Of a stretch of 47,119 nt of DNA, positions 38,731-47,119 are shown in pieces. The notes under the pieces are model-generated. The model ran no database searches and had not been told where the DNA came from. It worked only from the letters and a program-made list of their open reading frames with translations. A program made the translations under genes and the position numbers. Every line of letters begins with the position of its first letter. Position 1 is the stretch's first letter. This stretch comes from Clostridia bacterium (GTDB taxonomy: Bacteria; Bacillota; Clostridia; Oscillospirales; Acutalibacteraceae): NCBI GenBank assembly GCA_029007095.1, contig JAQXHF010000027.1, positions 1-47,119 on the forward strand, written 5' to 3'.

Positions 38731-38755
38731 GTTGTCGCTTGGGAGGTAACATAAA

Positions 38756-39760
38756 ATGGTAGTTGTATTAAAAAAGAATACGGACGAGGCTCAGGTCGAG
38801 AACCTCGTAAACTGGCTCAAATCTTTGAATATTGATGTTCACCGCAGTAACGGCGAATACGAAACTGTTTTGGGACTGGTCGGTGACACAAGTCATGTTG
38901 ATATAGATCTTGTGAGCAGTCTTGACATCGTTGATAATGTTACGAGAATTTCAGAACCTTATAAGAGTGCGAACAGAAAGTTCCATCCGGACGACACTGT
39001 TATTGATATAAACGGTTACAAGATAGGCGGAGGTAACTTTCAGTATATAGCCGGACCATGTTCCGTTGAGTCAGAAGAGCAGATTTGCTCTATCGCTTCT
39101 GATGTAAAGGCCGCGGGCGCGAATATGCTCAGAGGCGGAGCTTTCAAACCGAGAACTTCACCTTATGCGTTCCAGGGTATGAGAGGCGACGGACTTAAAC
39201 TTCTGGAAGAGGCTAAGAAGCAGACGGGTATGCCGATAGTTACCGAAATTATGGATATATCGCATCTCGACCTTTTTGAGAATGTTGATGTCATTCAGGT
39301 CGGCGCGAGAAATATGCAGAATTTTGAACTTCTCAAGGAGCTTGGACATACCGATAAGCCGATTTTGCTCAAAAGAGGACTTGCCAATACTATGCAGGAG
39401 CTTCTTATGAGTGCGGAATACATAATGGCAGGCGGTAACGAGAAAGTTATTCTCTGCGAAAGAGGTATAAGAACCTTTGAAACCTACACGAGAAACACGC
39501 TTGATATTTCCGCAGTTCCTCTGCTTAAAGAGAAAACTCATCTCCCGGTAATAGTTGATCCGAGTCATGCCGCAGGAATTGCAAGACTTGTTCGTCCGCT
39601 TTCTCTTGCAGCGGTTGCGGCCGGTGCAGACGGACTTATGATAGAAGTTCATAACGATCCGGCTCACGCTCTCTGCGACGGACCGCAGGCATTGACTCCT
39701 CCGCAGTTTGCCGAGGTAGTTAAAAAAGCCGAAGCAATACGCAGCGCTATGTGCGATTAA
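38756..39760 (+). CDS. aroF: 3-deoxy-7-phosphoheptulonate synthase with N-terminal ferredoxin-like regulatory domain
   Basis: GPCSVESEEQ, RGGAFKPRTSPYAFQG, VIVDPSHAAG; N-terminal domain MVVVLKKN...EPYKSANRKFHPDDTVID as in T. maritima-type DAHPS. Confidence 0.96.
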   Translation: MVVVLKKNTDEAQVENLVNWLKSLNIDVHRSNGEYETVLGLVGDTSHVDIDLVSSLDIVDNVTRISEPYKSANRKFHPDDTVIDINGYKIGGGNFQYIAGPCSVESEEQICSIASDVKAAGANMLRGGAFKPRTSPYAFQGMRGDGLKLLEEAKKQTGMPIVTEIMDISHLDLFENVDVIQVGARNMQNFELLKELGHTDKPILLKRGLANTMQELLMSAEYIMAGGNEKVILCERGIRTFETYTRNTLDISAVPLLKEKTHLPVIVDPSHAAGIARLVRPLSLAAVAAGADGLMIEVHNDPAHALCDGPQALTPPQFAEVVKKAEAIRSAMCD

Positions 39761-39778
39761 AAGAAAGGACTGACGGTT

Positions 39779-40612
39779 ATGAATGTTGGAATAGTCGGTC
39801 TTGGACTTATCGGCGGTTCGCTTGCAAGAGCTGTCAAAGAGATGACCGAGCATACGCTTTATGCTTATGATATATCCGTTCCGTCTATGCTTGCGGCAAA
39901 GATGGTAGGATCGTGCGACGGTGAACTGAATGAGGAAACCTTGCCGCTTTGCGATATTGTTATGATTTCAACCTATCCGCAGGCTGCGATAGATTATGTC
40001 AAAGCGAATAAGGAAAACTTTAAAAAAGGAGCTGTTGTTATCGACTGCTGCGGCGTAAAGAGAGTCGTCTGTGACGCCCTTACGGATTTAGCGGAGGAAA
40101 ACGGATTTATTTTCATCGGCGGTCATCCGATGGCAGGTACTCAGTTCTGGGGATTTGAACATTCAAGAGCGAGCTTGTTTAAGGGAGCTTCGATGATTTT
40201 GGCTCCCGGTCACAAAATTTCCGATATAAATTTACTTGATAAGCTGAGAACATTTTTCCTTGAACTTGGATTCGGTACGCTTACGATAACTACTCCCGAC
40301 GATCACGACAGGATAATTGCTTATACATCTCAGCTTGCACACATTGTTTCAAACGCTTATGTAAAAAGTCCGACAGCTCTTAACCGTAAAGGCTTCTCTG
40401 CCGGAAGTTACCGCGATATGACGAGGGTTGCAAAGCTGAATGTCGATATGTGGACTGAGCTTTTCCTTGAAAACGGCGACTATCTTGCGGACGAAATAGA
40501 CCTTCTTACAGAAAATCTGAAACAATACAGCGAGGCTATCCGCGCAAATGATGAAGAAAAACTGAAAAAATTGCTTCAAGACGGTAAAGATACAAAGAAG
40601 CAGGCAGGTTAA
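39779..40612 (+). CDS. tyrA: Prephenate dehydrogenase
   Basis: VGIVGLGLIGGSLARAVK; GGHPMAGTQFWGFEHS; 277 aa, no ACT domain. Confidence 0.93.
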   Translation: MNVGIVGLGLIGGSLARAVKEMTEHTLYAYDISVPSMLAAKMVGSCDGELNEETLPLCDIVMISTYPQAAIDYVKANKENFKKGAVVIDCCGVKRVVCDALTDLAEENGFIFIGGHPMAGTQFWGFEHSRASLFKGASMILAPGHKISDINLLDKLRTFFLELGFGTLTITTPDDHDRIIAYTSQLAHIVSNAYVKSPTALNRKGFSAGSYRDMTRVAKLNVDMWTELFLENGDYLADEIDLLTENLKQYSEAIRANDEEKLKKLLQDGKDTKKQAG

Positions 40613-40649
40613 AATCGTATTAAATCTTTTTACGGTATAGCAGAAAGGT

Positions 40650-41705
40650 ATGGGTGTATTTATGGAAAAGGTCAGTGTAAACGCCTCAAAGCAGTATGAT
40701 GTCATAATCGGTTACGATACCATCGCTCTGCTCGGCAGTAAAATTAAAAGTATGTTTCCGTCGTCCAATGTGTGCATTGTTTCGGACGACAGAGTGGCTT
40801 CGTTTCATATTGATAAGGTGAAAGCCATTCTTGACGATAACGGCATAGCTAACGAAGCATTTGTTTTCCCGAACGGAGAGAAATCAAAGTGTCCTCAGGT
40901 GCTTTTTGAGCTTCTTGAATTTCTTGCGGAGAAGCATTTTTCAAGGCGCGATGTACTTGTTGCACTCGGCGGCGGCGTAACCGGCGACCTTACGGGACTT
41001 GCGGCGGCTATGTTTATGAGAGGTATGCACCTGATTCAGATCCCGACAACTCTGCTGGCAATGGTAGATTCCTCTGTTGGCGGAAAAACCGCGGTAAATC
41101 TTGAAGCCGGAAAAAATCTTGCCGGTGTTTTCAATCAGCCCGAATTGGTGCTTTGCGATACTCAGATGCTTCTAACCTTGCCGAAAGAGATTTTTGCGGA
41201 CGGTATGGCTGAGGTTATCAAATACGGCGTTATCGCCGATAAGGAGCTTTTTGAAATCGTCAAAGACGGTGAAATACAGAATAATCTTGAAAAAATCATC
41301 GCACGATGTGTTTCTATCAAGAGAGATATAGTTAACGAGGACGAGTTCGATACAGGCAGACGCCAGCTTCTGAATTTCGGACATACGATAGCTCACGCGA
41401 TTGAAAAGAACAGTAATTTTGAGATAAGCCATGGCAGCGCGGTTGCTGTCGGAATGGTTATAATGTCGGAAGTCGCTTATAAAAACGGACTTACACAGGT
41501 TGATTGCAGCGGTGAAATTATCGACGCGCTTTTAGAAAATCATCTGCCTATAAGCTGTCCGTATAAGAACAGCGAGCTTTACGAAGCAACAATTTCTGAT
41601 AAAAAATGTGCCGGCGGCAGAATTTCTATAATAATCCCGGACGCTATCGGCAAATGTTCGGCTAAAAACATTTCAATAGAAGAATTGAAGGGATTGCTTG
41701 CTTGA
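40650..41705 (+). CDS. aroB: 3-dehydroquinate synthase
   Basis: VALGGGVTGDLTGLAAAMFMRGM, PTTLLAMVDSSVGGKTAVN, NFGHTIAHAIE; start may be 40650 or 40662. Confidence 0.96.
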   Translation: MGVFMEKVSVNASKQYDVIIGYDTIALLGSKIKSMFPSSNVCIVSDDRVASFHIDKVKAILDDNGIANEAFVFPNGEKSKCPQVLFELLEFLAEKHFSRRDVLVALGGGVTGDLTGLAAAMFMRGMHLIQIPTTLLAMVDSSVGGKTAVNLEAGKNLAGVFNQPELVLCDTQMLLTLPKEIFADGMAEVIKYGVIADKELFEIVKDGEIQNNLEKIIARCVSIKRDIVNEDEFDTGRRQLLNFGHTIAHAIEKNSNFEISHGSAVAVGMVIMSEVAYKNGLTQVDCSGEIIDALLENHLPISCPYKNSELYEATISDKKCAGGRISIIIPDAIGKCSAKNISIEELKGLLA

Positions 41706-42940
41706 TGGATATTAAGATAAATCCGAAAACTCTCTGCGGTTCGGTCGAAGCTCCTGCGTCTAAATCTGTCGCACATCGTATGCTTATATGCGCCGCGCTT
41801 GCCGACGGTAAAAGTACGGTCAGGATAAACGCCGATTCCGAGGATATAGAAGCGACGGCAAACTGCCTGAGATCAATCGGAACTAAAATAGATGTTAACG
41901 GGAGCGAGTGGAGCGTAACTCCGCCGGATAGACTGCCCGAAAAAGCCTTGCTTGACTGCGGAGAAAGCGGTTCGACTTTAAGGTTTATGCTGCCGGTTGC
42001 CGCCGCTCTCGGAATAGAAGCGACCTTCACGGGCAGAGGAAGACTGCCGTCAAGACCGGTGGGAATCCTCCTTGACGCTATGGAACAGCACGGAGTTACG
42101 GTTGTTTCGCGTGATTTCCCGATACATATTAAAGGGCGGCTTCAAAGCGGCGAATATTCCGTCGCAGGAAATGTCAGCTCGCAGTTTATAACAGGTCTGT
42201 TGCTGGCTTTGTCTGTTTGCGACGGAGAGAGCAGAATCAAGCTCATTCCACCGGTGGAATCGCGCTCATATATAAATATAACGCTTAGCGTTTTATCAAA
42301 TTTTGGAGTTAAGGTTAAACAGTTGGAAAACGAGTACATATTAAACGGCGGTTCTTTAAAAAGCGGAGATTTCACGGCCGAGGGAGACTGGTCAAACGCC
42401 GCATTCTGGCTTGCGGCAGGGATTGAAGTGAGCGGACTTAATGCAGATTCAGTACAGGGAGATAAAGCCGTTTTGCGAGAGCTTCATAATTTCGGAGCAG
42501 AAATTACAAACAGCGGAAACTGCTTTAAGGCAGATGTATCAAAGCTTCGCGGGATTCGCATTGACGCTTCGGATATACCCGACCTTGTGCCGATAATATC
42601 GGTGGCGGCAGCCTGTGCGGACGGAGAAACCGTAATATATAACGCGTCCAGGCTTCGCCTTAAAGAGAGCGACAGAATAGAAACCACAGTCCGTCTGATA
42701 AACGACCTCGGCGGCGAAGCGTACGCTACGGATGACGGACTTGTCATAAAAGGAAAGAAAAAACTTACGGGAGGAACGGTTGACGGCTGCGGCGACCACA
42801 GAATAGTGATGTCTGCGGCGATTGCGTCCTGCAAATGCGAAGAAGCGGTTGTAATAAAGGGCGCACAGGCAGTATCAAAATCATATCCTGAGTTTTTCAA
42901 TCGGTTCAATTCTATTGGAGGTGAAGCAGATGTCATGTAG
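41705..42940 (+). CDS. aroA: 3-phosphoshikimate 1-carboxyvinyltransferase (EPSP synthase)
   Basis: ASKSVAHRMLICAAL, DCGESGSTLRFMLPVAA, GRGRLPSRP; TGATG overlap with aroB stop. Confidence 0.96.
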   Translation: MDIKINPKTLCGSVEAPASKSVAHRMLICAALADGKSTVRINADSEDIEATANCLRSIGTKIDVNGSEWSVTPPDRLPEKALLDCGESGSTLRFMLPVAAALGIEATFTGRGRLPSRPVGILLDAMEQHGVTVVSRDFPIHIKGRLQSGEYSVAGNVSSQFITGLLLALSVCDGESRIKLIPPVESRSYINITLSVLSNFGVKVKQLENEYILNGGSLKSGDFTAEGDWSNAAFWLAAGIEVSGLNADSVQGDKAVLRELHNFGAEITNSGNCFKADVSKLRGIRIDASDIPDLVPIISVAAACADGETVIYNASRLRLKESDRIETTVRLINDLGGEAYATDDGLVIKGKKKLTGGTVDGCGDHRIVMSAAIASCKCEEAVVIKGAQAVSKSYPEFFNRFNSIGGEADVM

Positions 42941-44000
42941 CTTCGGAGAAAAATATAAAATTACCATCTTCGGTCAGTCTCATTCTGAGGCTATCGGAGT
43001 TGTTATTGACGGAATACCTGCCGGAATAAAGCTCGATATGGAAAAAATCCTTGCATTTATGGCGAGGCGCGCTCCGGGCGGAAAAGCCTATGCAACGAGA
43101 AGAAATGAATCGGATTACCCGAATATCGTATCAGGCGTAGTTGACGGAGTTACCTGCGGCGCACCGCTGTGCGCTGTGATTGTAAATAGCGACCAACATT
43201 CTTCTGATTATAATAAACTTAAATATCTTCCGAGACCGTCTCACGCCGATTTTGCCGCATATATGAAGCATAACGGCTTTAACGATATTAGAGGCGGCGG
43301 CAATTTTTCCGGCAGAATGACAGCGCCTATGTGTTTTGCAGGCGCGGTTGCAATGCAGATACTTCAAGAAAAAGGAATTACTGTCGGAGCGCATATTTCG
43401 AGTATAGCGGGAATCGCAGATTCTTCATTTGATCCAGTAAATGTTTCCGCTGACGAGCTTAATGAGATAAAAGTTAAGAGCTTCCCTGTAATCGACGGTG
43501 AAAAAGGTGAAGAAATGCTCGCTGAAATCGAAAAGGCGAGAATGTCGCTTGATTCGGTCGGCGGCGTCATTGAATGTGCCGCTGTCGGCCTTAAACCCGG
43601 CATAGGCGAGCCTGTTTTTGACGGAATGGAAAATGTGATAAGCAGTGCTGTCTTTGGCGTACCTGCCGTAAAGGGTATCGAATTCGGAAACGGTTTCGCC
43701 TGCACAAAGCTCAGAGGAAGCGAAAACAACGATCCTTTTGTTATGGATGGCGACGAGGTTAAGACTCTTACTAATAATCACGGCGGAATCCTCGGCGGAA
43801 TTTCATCGGGAATGCCGATTATTTTCCGCGTTGCAATGAAGCCGACCGCTTCTGTTTCGGTCGAGCAGAGGACAGTAAATCTTAAAGAAAAGAAAGAAGA
43901 AAATCTTGTTATCGGCGGCAGACATGATCCGTGCATAGTGCCGAGAGCCGTTCCGTGCATTGAAGCAGCGACGGCGATAGCTATAATAAATCTTCTGTAA
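42930..44000 (+). CDS. aroC: Chorismate synthase
   Basis: GQSHSEAIGVVIDGIPAG, RPSHADF, RGGGNFSGR; ATG 42930 after GGAGGTG inside the 3' end of aroA. Confidence 0.96.
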   Translation: MSCSFGEKYKITIFGQSHSEAIGVVIDGIPAGIKLDMEKILAFMARRAPGGKAYATRRNESDYPNIVSGVVDGVTCGAPLCAVIVNSDQHSSDYNKLKYLPRPSHADFAAYMKHNGFNDIRGGGNFSGRMTAPMCFAGAVAMQILQEKGITVGAHISSIAGIADSSFDPVNVSADELNEIKVKSFPVIDGEKGEEMLAEIEKARMSLDSVGGVIECAAVGLKPGIGEPVFDGMENVISSAVFGVPAVKGIEFGNGFACTKLRGSENNDPFVMDGDEVKTLTNNHGGILGGISSGMPIIFRVAMKPTASVSVEQRTVNLKEKKEENLVIGGRHDPCIVPRAVPCIEAATAIAIINLL

Positions 44001-44057
44001 AGCTTATAAGGCTTGAATGTCGCCGCAACGGCGCTCCTTTCAGGCTTTTTGCTTTAC
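43997..44057 (+). other. Nested hairpin in aroC-pheA intergenic region
   Basis: GTAAAGC/GCTTTAC outer stem, GCTTGAA/TTCAGGC + TTTTT middle stem, CGCCG-CAA-CGGCG inner stem. Confidence 0.75.
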
Positions 44058-44080
44058 GGGAAAGGAATTGTGATATAAAT

Positions 44081-45217
44081 ATGGACATTAAGGAACTCAG
44101 GAACGAGATAGACAGCATCGACAGCCAAATCGTCAAACTCTTTGAGCGCAGAATGGAAACGGCGGCACAGATTGCACAGTATAAAAAGGATAACGGTTTG
44201 CCTGTTTATGACCGCAGCCGCGAGCGTGAGGTTATAAACAAGGTAACTTCGATGGTTAAGCCGGAATTCAGCGGATACACAAAGGTTTTTTACCAGACGA
44301 TGTTTGATGTCAGCAGTTCATATCAGCGCAAGATGAATTCGGGCAAGTCAAAGCTCTGCGAAAAGATTGAGCGAATTACTGCCGAAACTCCGCAGATAAG
44401 ACCGGACAGAGCCGTGGTAGCTTGTCAGGGCGTAGAGGGAGCTTATTCACAACACGCCTGCGACAAAATGTTTGCGTATCCGACGATAATGTATTTCAGC
44501 ACCTTTGAGGATGTTTTCAAGGCGGTTAACAGCGGACTTTGCCGCTATGGAGTGCTGCCTGTCGAGAATAGCACGGCAGGTTCGGTAAATCAGGTTTACG
44601 ACCTTATGAGCAAGTACCGTTTTTACATTACCCACAGTATGAAAATGTGTATAGAGCATACTCTGCTCGGCAATGAGGGTGCAGTTGAGAGCGGTTTGAA
44701 AGAAATTTACTCTCACGAGCAGGCGATAAACCAGTGCGCCGATTATATAAACAAACTCGGCGTTAAGGTGAAAATCTGTAAAAATACAGCGGAAGCGGCA
44801 AAACTCGTTGCCGAATCGGGCAGAACCGATGTAGCCGCTATCGGTTCAAAGGACTGTGCAGACCTTTACGGACTCAATATAATTTCGAGCAGTATCCAGA
44901 ATACCGAGAATAATTATACAAGATTTATATGTATTTCAAAAAACCCCGAAATTTATCCGGGCGCAAAAAAGACGAGTATTATGCTGACTCTTGCACATAA
45001 GCCGGGTTCGCTTTACGGCATAATTGCGAGATTTGCCGCACTCGGACTTAACCTGACCAAGCTTGAAAGCCGCCCGATTGCGGGAAGCAATTTTGAGTTT
45101 ATGTTCTACTTTGATATTGATGCCTCCGTTTATTCGCCTGAGCTTAAAGAGCTTATTTCCGAGCTTGAAAATGACGGAGAAGTATTTACCTATCTCGGAA
45201 GCTATACCGAGGACTGA
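44081..45217 (+). CDS. pheA: Bifunctional chorismate mutase / prephenate dehydratase
   Basis: N-terminal chorismate mutase helix (ELRNEIDSIDSQIVKLFERRM), PDT motifs (GVEGAYSQ, VLPVENSTAGSVNQVYDLM), C-terminal ACT domain with ESRP. Confidence 0.95.
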   Translation: MDIKELRNEIDSIDSQIVKLFERRMETAAQIAQYKKDNGLPVYDRSREREVINKVTSMVKPEFSGYTKVFYQTMFDVSSSYQRKMNSGKSKLCEKIERITAETPQIRPDRAVVACQGVEGAYSQHACDKMFAYPTIMYFSTFEDVFKAVNSGLCRYGVLPVENSTAGSVNQVYDLMSKYRFYITHSMKMCIEHTLLGNEGAVESGLKEIYSHEQAINQCADYINKLGVKVKICKNTAEAAKLVAESGRTDVAAIGSKDCADLYGLNIISSSIQNTENNYTRFICISKNPEIYPGAKKTSIMLTLAHKPGSLYGIIARFAALGLNLTKLESRPIAGSNFEFMFYFDIDASVYSPELKELISELENDGEVFTYLGSYTED

Positions 45218-45231
45218 CGGAGATGATTTAT

Positions 45232-46455
45232 ATGTTCGGTTTGTTGGGCAGAAAATTAGGTCACAGCCTTTCACCGCAGATACACGCCCTCTTCGGGGAC
45301 TACCCCTACGAGCTTTTTTGCAGAGAGCCGGAGGAGCTTGACGACTTTTTTTCTGACAAATCAATAAAAGGCTTTAATGTTACGATTCCGTACAAAGTCA
45401 ATGCTTACGGCTACTGCGACGAGGTTTCCGAGACGGCAAAAAAAATCGGCAGCGTAAATACCGTTATACGCAGAAACGACGGTACGCTGTACGGAGATAA
45501 TACCGATTATTTCGGATTCAGCTATAGGGCGAAAAAAAACGGAGCCGATATCAGGGATAAAAAGGTAATTGTACTCGGAAGCGGTGGCGCAAGCCGTACT
45601 GTGTGCGAGGTTTCCAAGGACAGCGGCGCGGCGCAGACGATAGTTGTCAGCCGTTCGGGTGAAAATAATTACGACAATATCGAGCGAAACTATGACGCCG
45701 ATATCATTGTCAACACTACTCCGGTAGGAATGTACCCCAATAACGGGGAAAGGCTTATTGACCTTTCAAAATTTACTAGATGCCATTGTGTGCTTGACCT
45801 GATTTACAATCCGGCTAAAACGGCGCTTTTGCTCGACACAGAGAAGCTTAATATACCGTGCGGAAACGGATTGACTATGCTCGTAGCTCAGGCTCTGCGC
45901 TCAGCGGAGCAGTTTTTAAATAAAAAATTTGACGACAGCATAATTGACGAGGTATATGAAAAGATAATTTTCGGTCAGAAAAACATCGTTCTTATCGGTA
46001 TGCCCGGCTGCGGTAAATCAACCCTCGGAGAGCTTCTTTCAAAGGAGCTTGGCAGGGAGGTCGTTGACACCGACGCCGAGATAGTTAAAGCCGACGGAAG
46101 AAGCATACCTGAAATATTCAACTCAGACGGAGAAACTGTTTTCCGCGAGCTTGAAGCGAAAGCCGTTGCCGAAACCGGTAAGCAAATCGGTAAAATTATC
46201 GCAACGGGCGGCGGAGCTGTGATGCGCGAGGACAACCGCCGTGCGCTTAAACAGAACGGAACTGTCATTTATCTCAAAAAGCCGCTGTCAGGACTTGCTC
46301 TTGACGGCAGACCTCTTTCAAAAGATGCAGAAGCCGTTGCTAAAATATATGAGACGCGAAAATCTACATACGAAGCGCTTGCCGACTGCACGGTAGATGT
46401 CAGCGCCGATCCTCAAATAACGCTTGGGAGGGTGTTAAAATGCATATCCTTGTAA
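45232..46455 (+). CDS. Shikimate dehydrogenase - shikimate kinase fusion (AroE-AroK)
   Basis: N-terminal AroE (GLLGRKLGHSLSP, FNVTIPYK, NTDYFGF, LGSGGASR); C-terminal AroK from about residue 250 (LIGMPGCGKSTLG, DTDAEI, FRELE, ATGGGAV, DGRPLS) in one uninterrupted ORF. Confidence 0.94.
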   Translation: MFGLLGRKLGHSLSPQIHALFGDYPYELFCREPEELDDFFSDKSIKGFNVTIPYKVNAYGYCDEVSETAKKIGSVNTVIRRNDGTLYGDNTDYFGFSYRAKKNGADIRDKKVIVLGSGGASRTVCEVSKDSGAAQTIVVSRSGENNYDNIERNYDADIIVNTTPVGMYPNNGERLIDLSKFTRCHCVLDLIYNPAKTALLLDTEKLNIPCGNGLTMLVAQALRSAEQFLNKKFDDSIIDEVYEKIIFGQKNIVLIGMPGCGKSTLGELLSKELGREVVDTDAEIVKADGRSIPEIFNSDGETVFRELEAKAVAETGKQIGKIIATGGGAVMREDNRRALKQNGTVIYLKKPLSGLALDGRPLSKDAEAVAKIYETRKSTYEALADCTVDVSADPQITLGRVLKCISL

Positions 46456-46874
46456 TAAACGGGCCGAATCTTAATATGCTCGGCATCCGTGAACCTGATA
46501 TCTACGGCAGGAAAACATATGCGGATCTTTGCGAATTTATAAGCGCTCAAGCCGAAAAAGAAAATGTTGCCGTTGAGTTTTATCAGTCAAATCACGAGGG
46601 CGGAATAGTGGATAAAATTCAGGAGGCTTACGGAAAGGCAGACGGAATTATAATAAATCCGGGAGCTTATACGCACACGAGCGTAGCCATACTCGATGCA
46701 CTCAAAGCCGTCGGCATTCCGACCTGCGAAATTCATATTTCCGATGTCAATGCCAGAGAGCCGTTCCGCAGCATATCGTATGTCGGTATGTATGCGGAAA
46801 AAACATATGCCGGTTACGGCTTCAACGGATATACGATGGCGCTGAGCTATCTCAATGAAAAATACGGAAAATAA
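46440..46874 (+). CDS. aroQ: 3-dehydroquinate dehydratase, type II
   Basis: ILVINGPNLNMLGIREPDIYG, YQSNHEGGIVDKIQEA, NPGAYTHTSVAILDAL. Confidence 0.96.
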   Translation: MHILVINGPNLNMLGIREPDIYGRKTYADLCEFISAQAEKENVAVEFYQSNHEGGIVDKIQEAYGKADGIIINPGAYTHTSVAILDALKAVGIPTCEIHISDVNAREPFRSISYVGMYAEKTYAGYGFNGYTMALSYLNEKYGK

Positions 46875-46878
46875 CCGC

Positions 46879-47119
46879 AAAAGGGGATGTAAAAAAAGCG
46901 AAGACCGTATAAAACCGTATAACACAAGGGGTTCTTATTCTGTATCGGAAACTGTAAGAACCCCCATAAAATTACATTAAAGTGTAAAATGTAAATATTT
47001 TTATGTTTTATACTACGAACAAACTTCGCCACTCGGCGTACCTTTGTACGCCGTCGGGCAGACAAAATCAAGGCAAAAGCCTTAATTTTGCTCAGTTTGT
47101 CCGTTCTTCATCTTTTTTT
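46879..47119. repeat. Structured intergenic repeat, copy 2 (inverted relative to copy 1, truncated by window end)
   Basis: Reverse complement matches 23914-24150 with few substitutions and 1-nt indels; same hairpins retained. Confidence 0.93.

Overview
Chromosomal window from a low-to-mid GC Firmicute, probably a gut clostridium of the Ruminococcus/Oscillospiraceae type (inferred from gene content and style, no search run). I find no phage, IS element, CRISPR array or rRNA. Most of the window is metabolic: trpS; nifS-nifU-mnmA; M28 peptidase; VanY-type carboxypeptidase; prfB; a Na/Pi cotransporter; galU-GT2; nagB-MFS; a GH38 alpha-mannosidase; rarA; two tandem acyl-CoA-ligase paralogs; a five-gene NADH-linked [FeFe]-hydrogenase operon; two ABC half-transporters; trmO; and a compact aromatic operon aroF-tyrA-aroB-aroA-aroC-pheA-aroE/K-aroQ. 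The two strongest signals are non-coding. (1) The aromatic operon has a complete ribosome-mediated attenuator upstream of aroF: a consensus promoter (TTGACA-17-TATAAT), a Shine-Dalgarno, a 19-aa leader peptide MNKVAFTASYFYFYFINKS, mutually exclusive 1:2 / 2:3 / 3:4 pairings, and a perfect 11-bp terminator. (2) A ~240-bp structured repeat lies immediately downstream of the stop codons of rarA and aroQ. Its two copies are inverted in the window but in the same orientation relative to the upstream gene. One hairpin shows a compensatory base-pair change between the copies.
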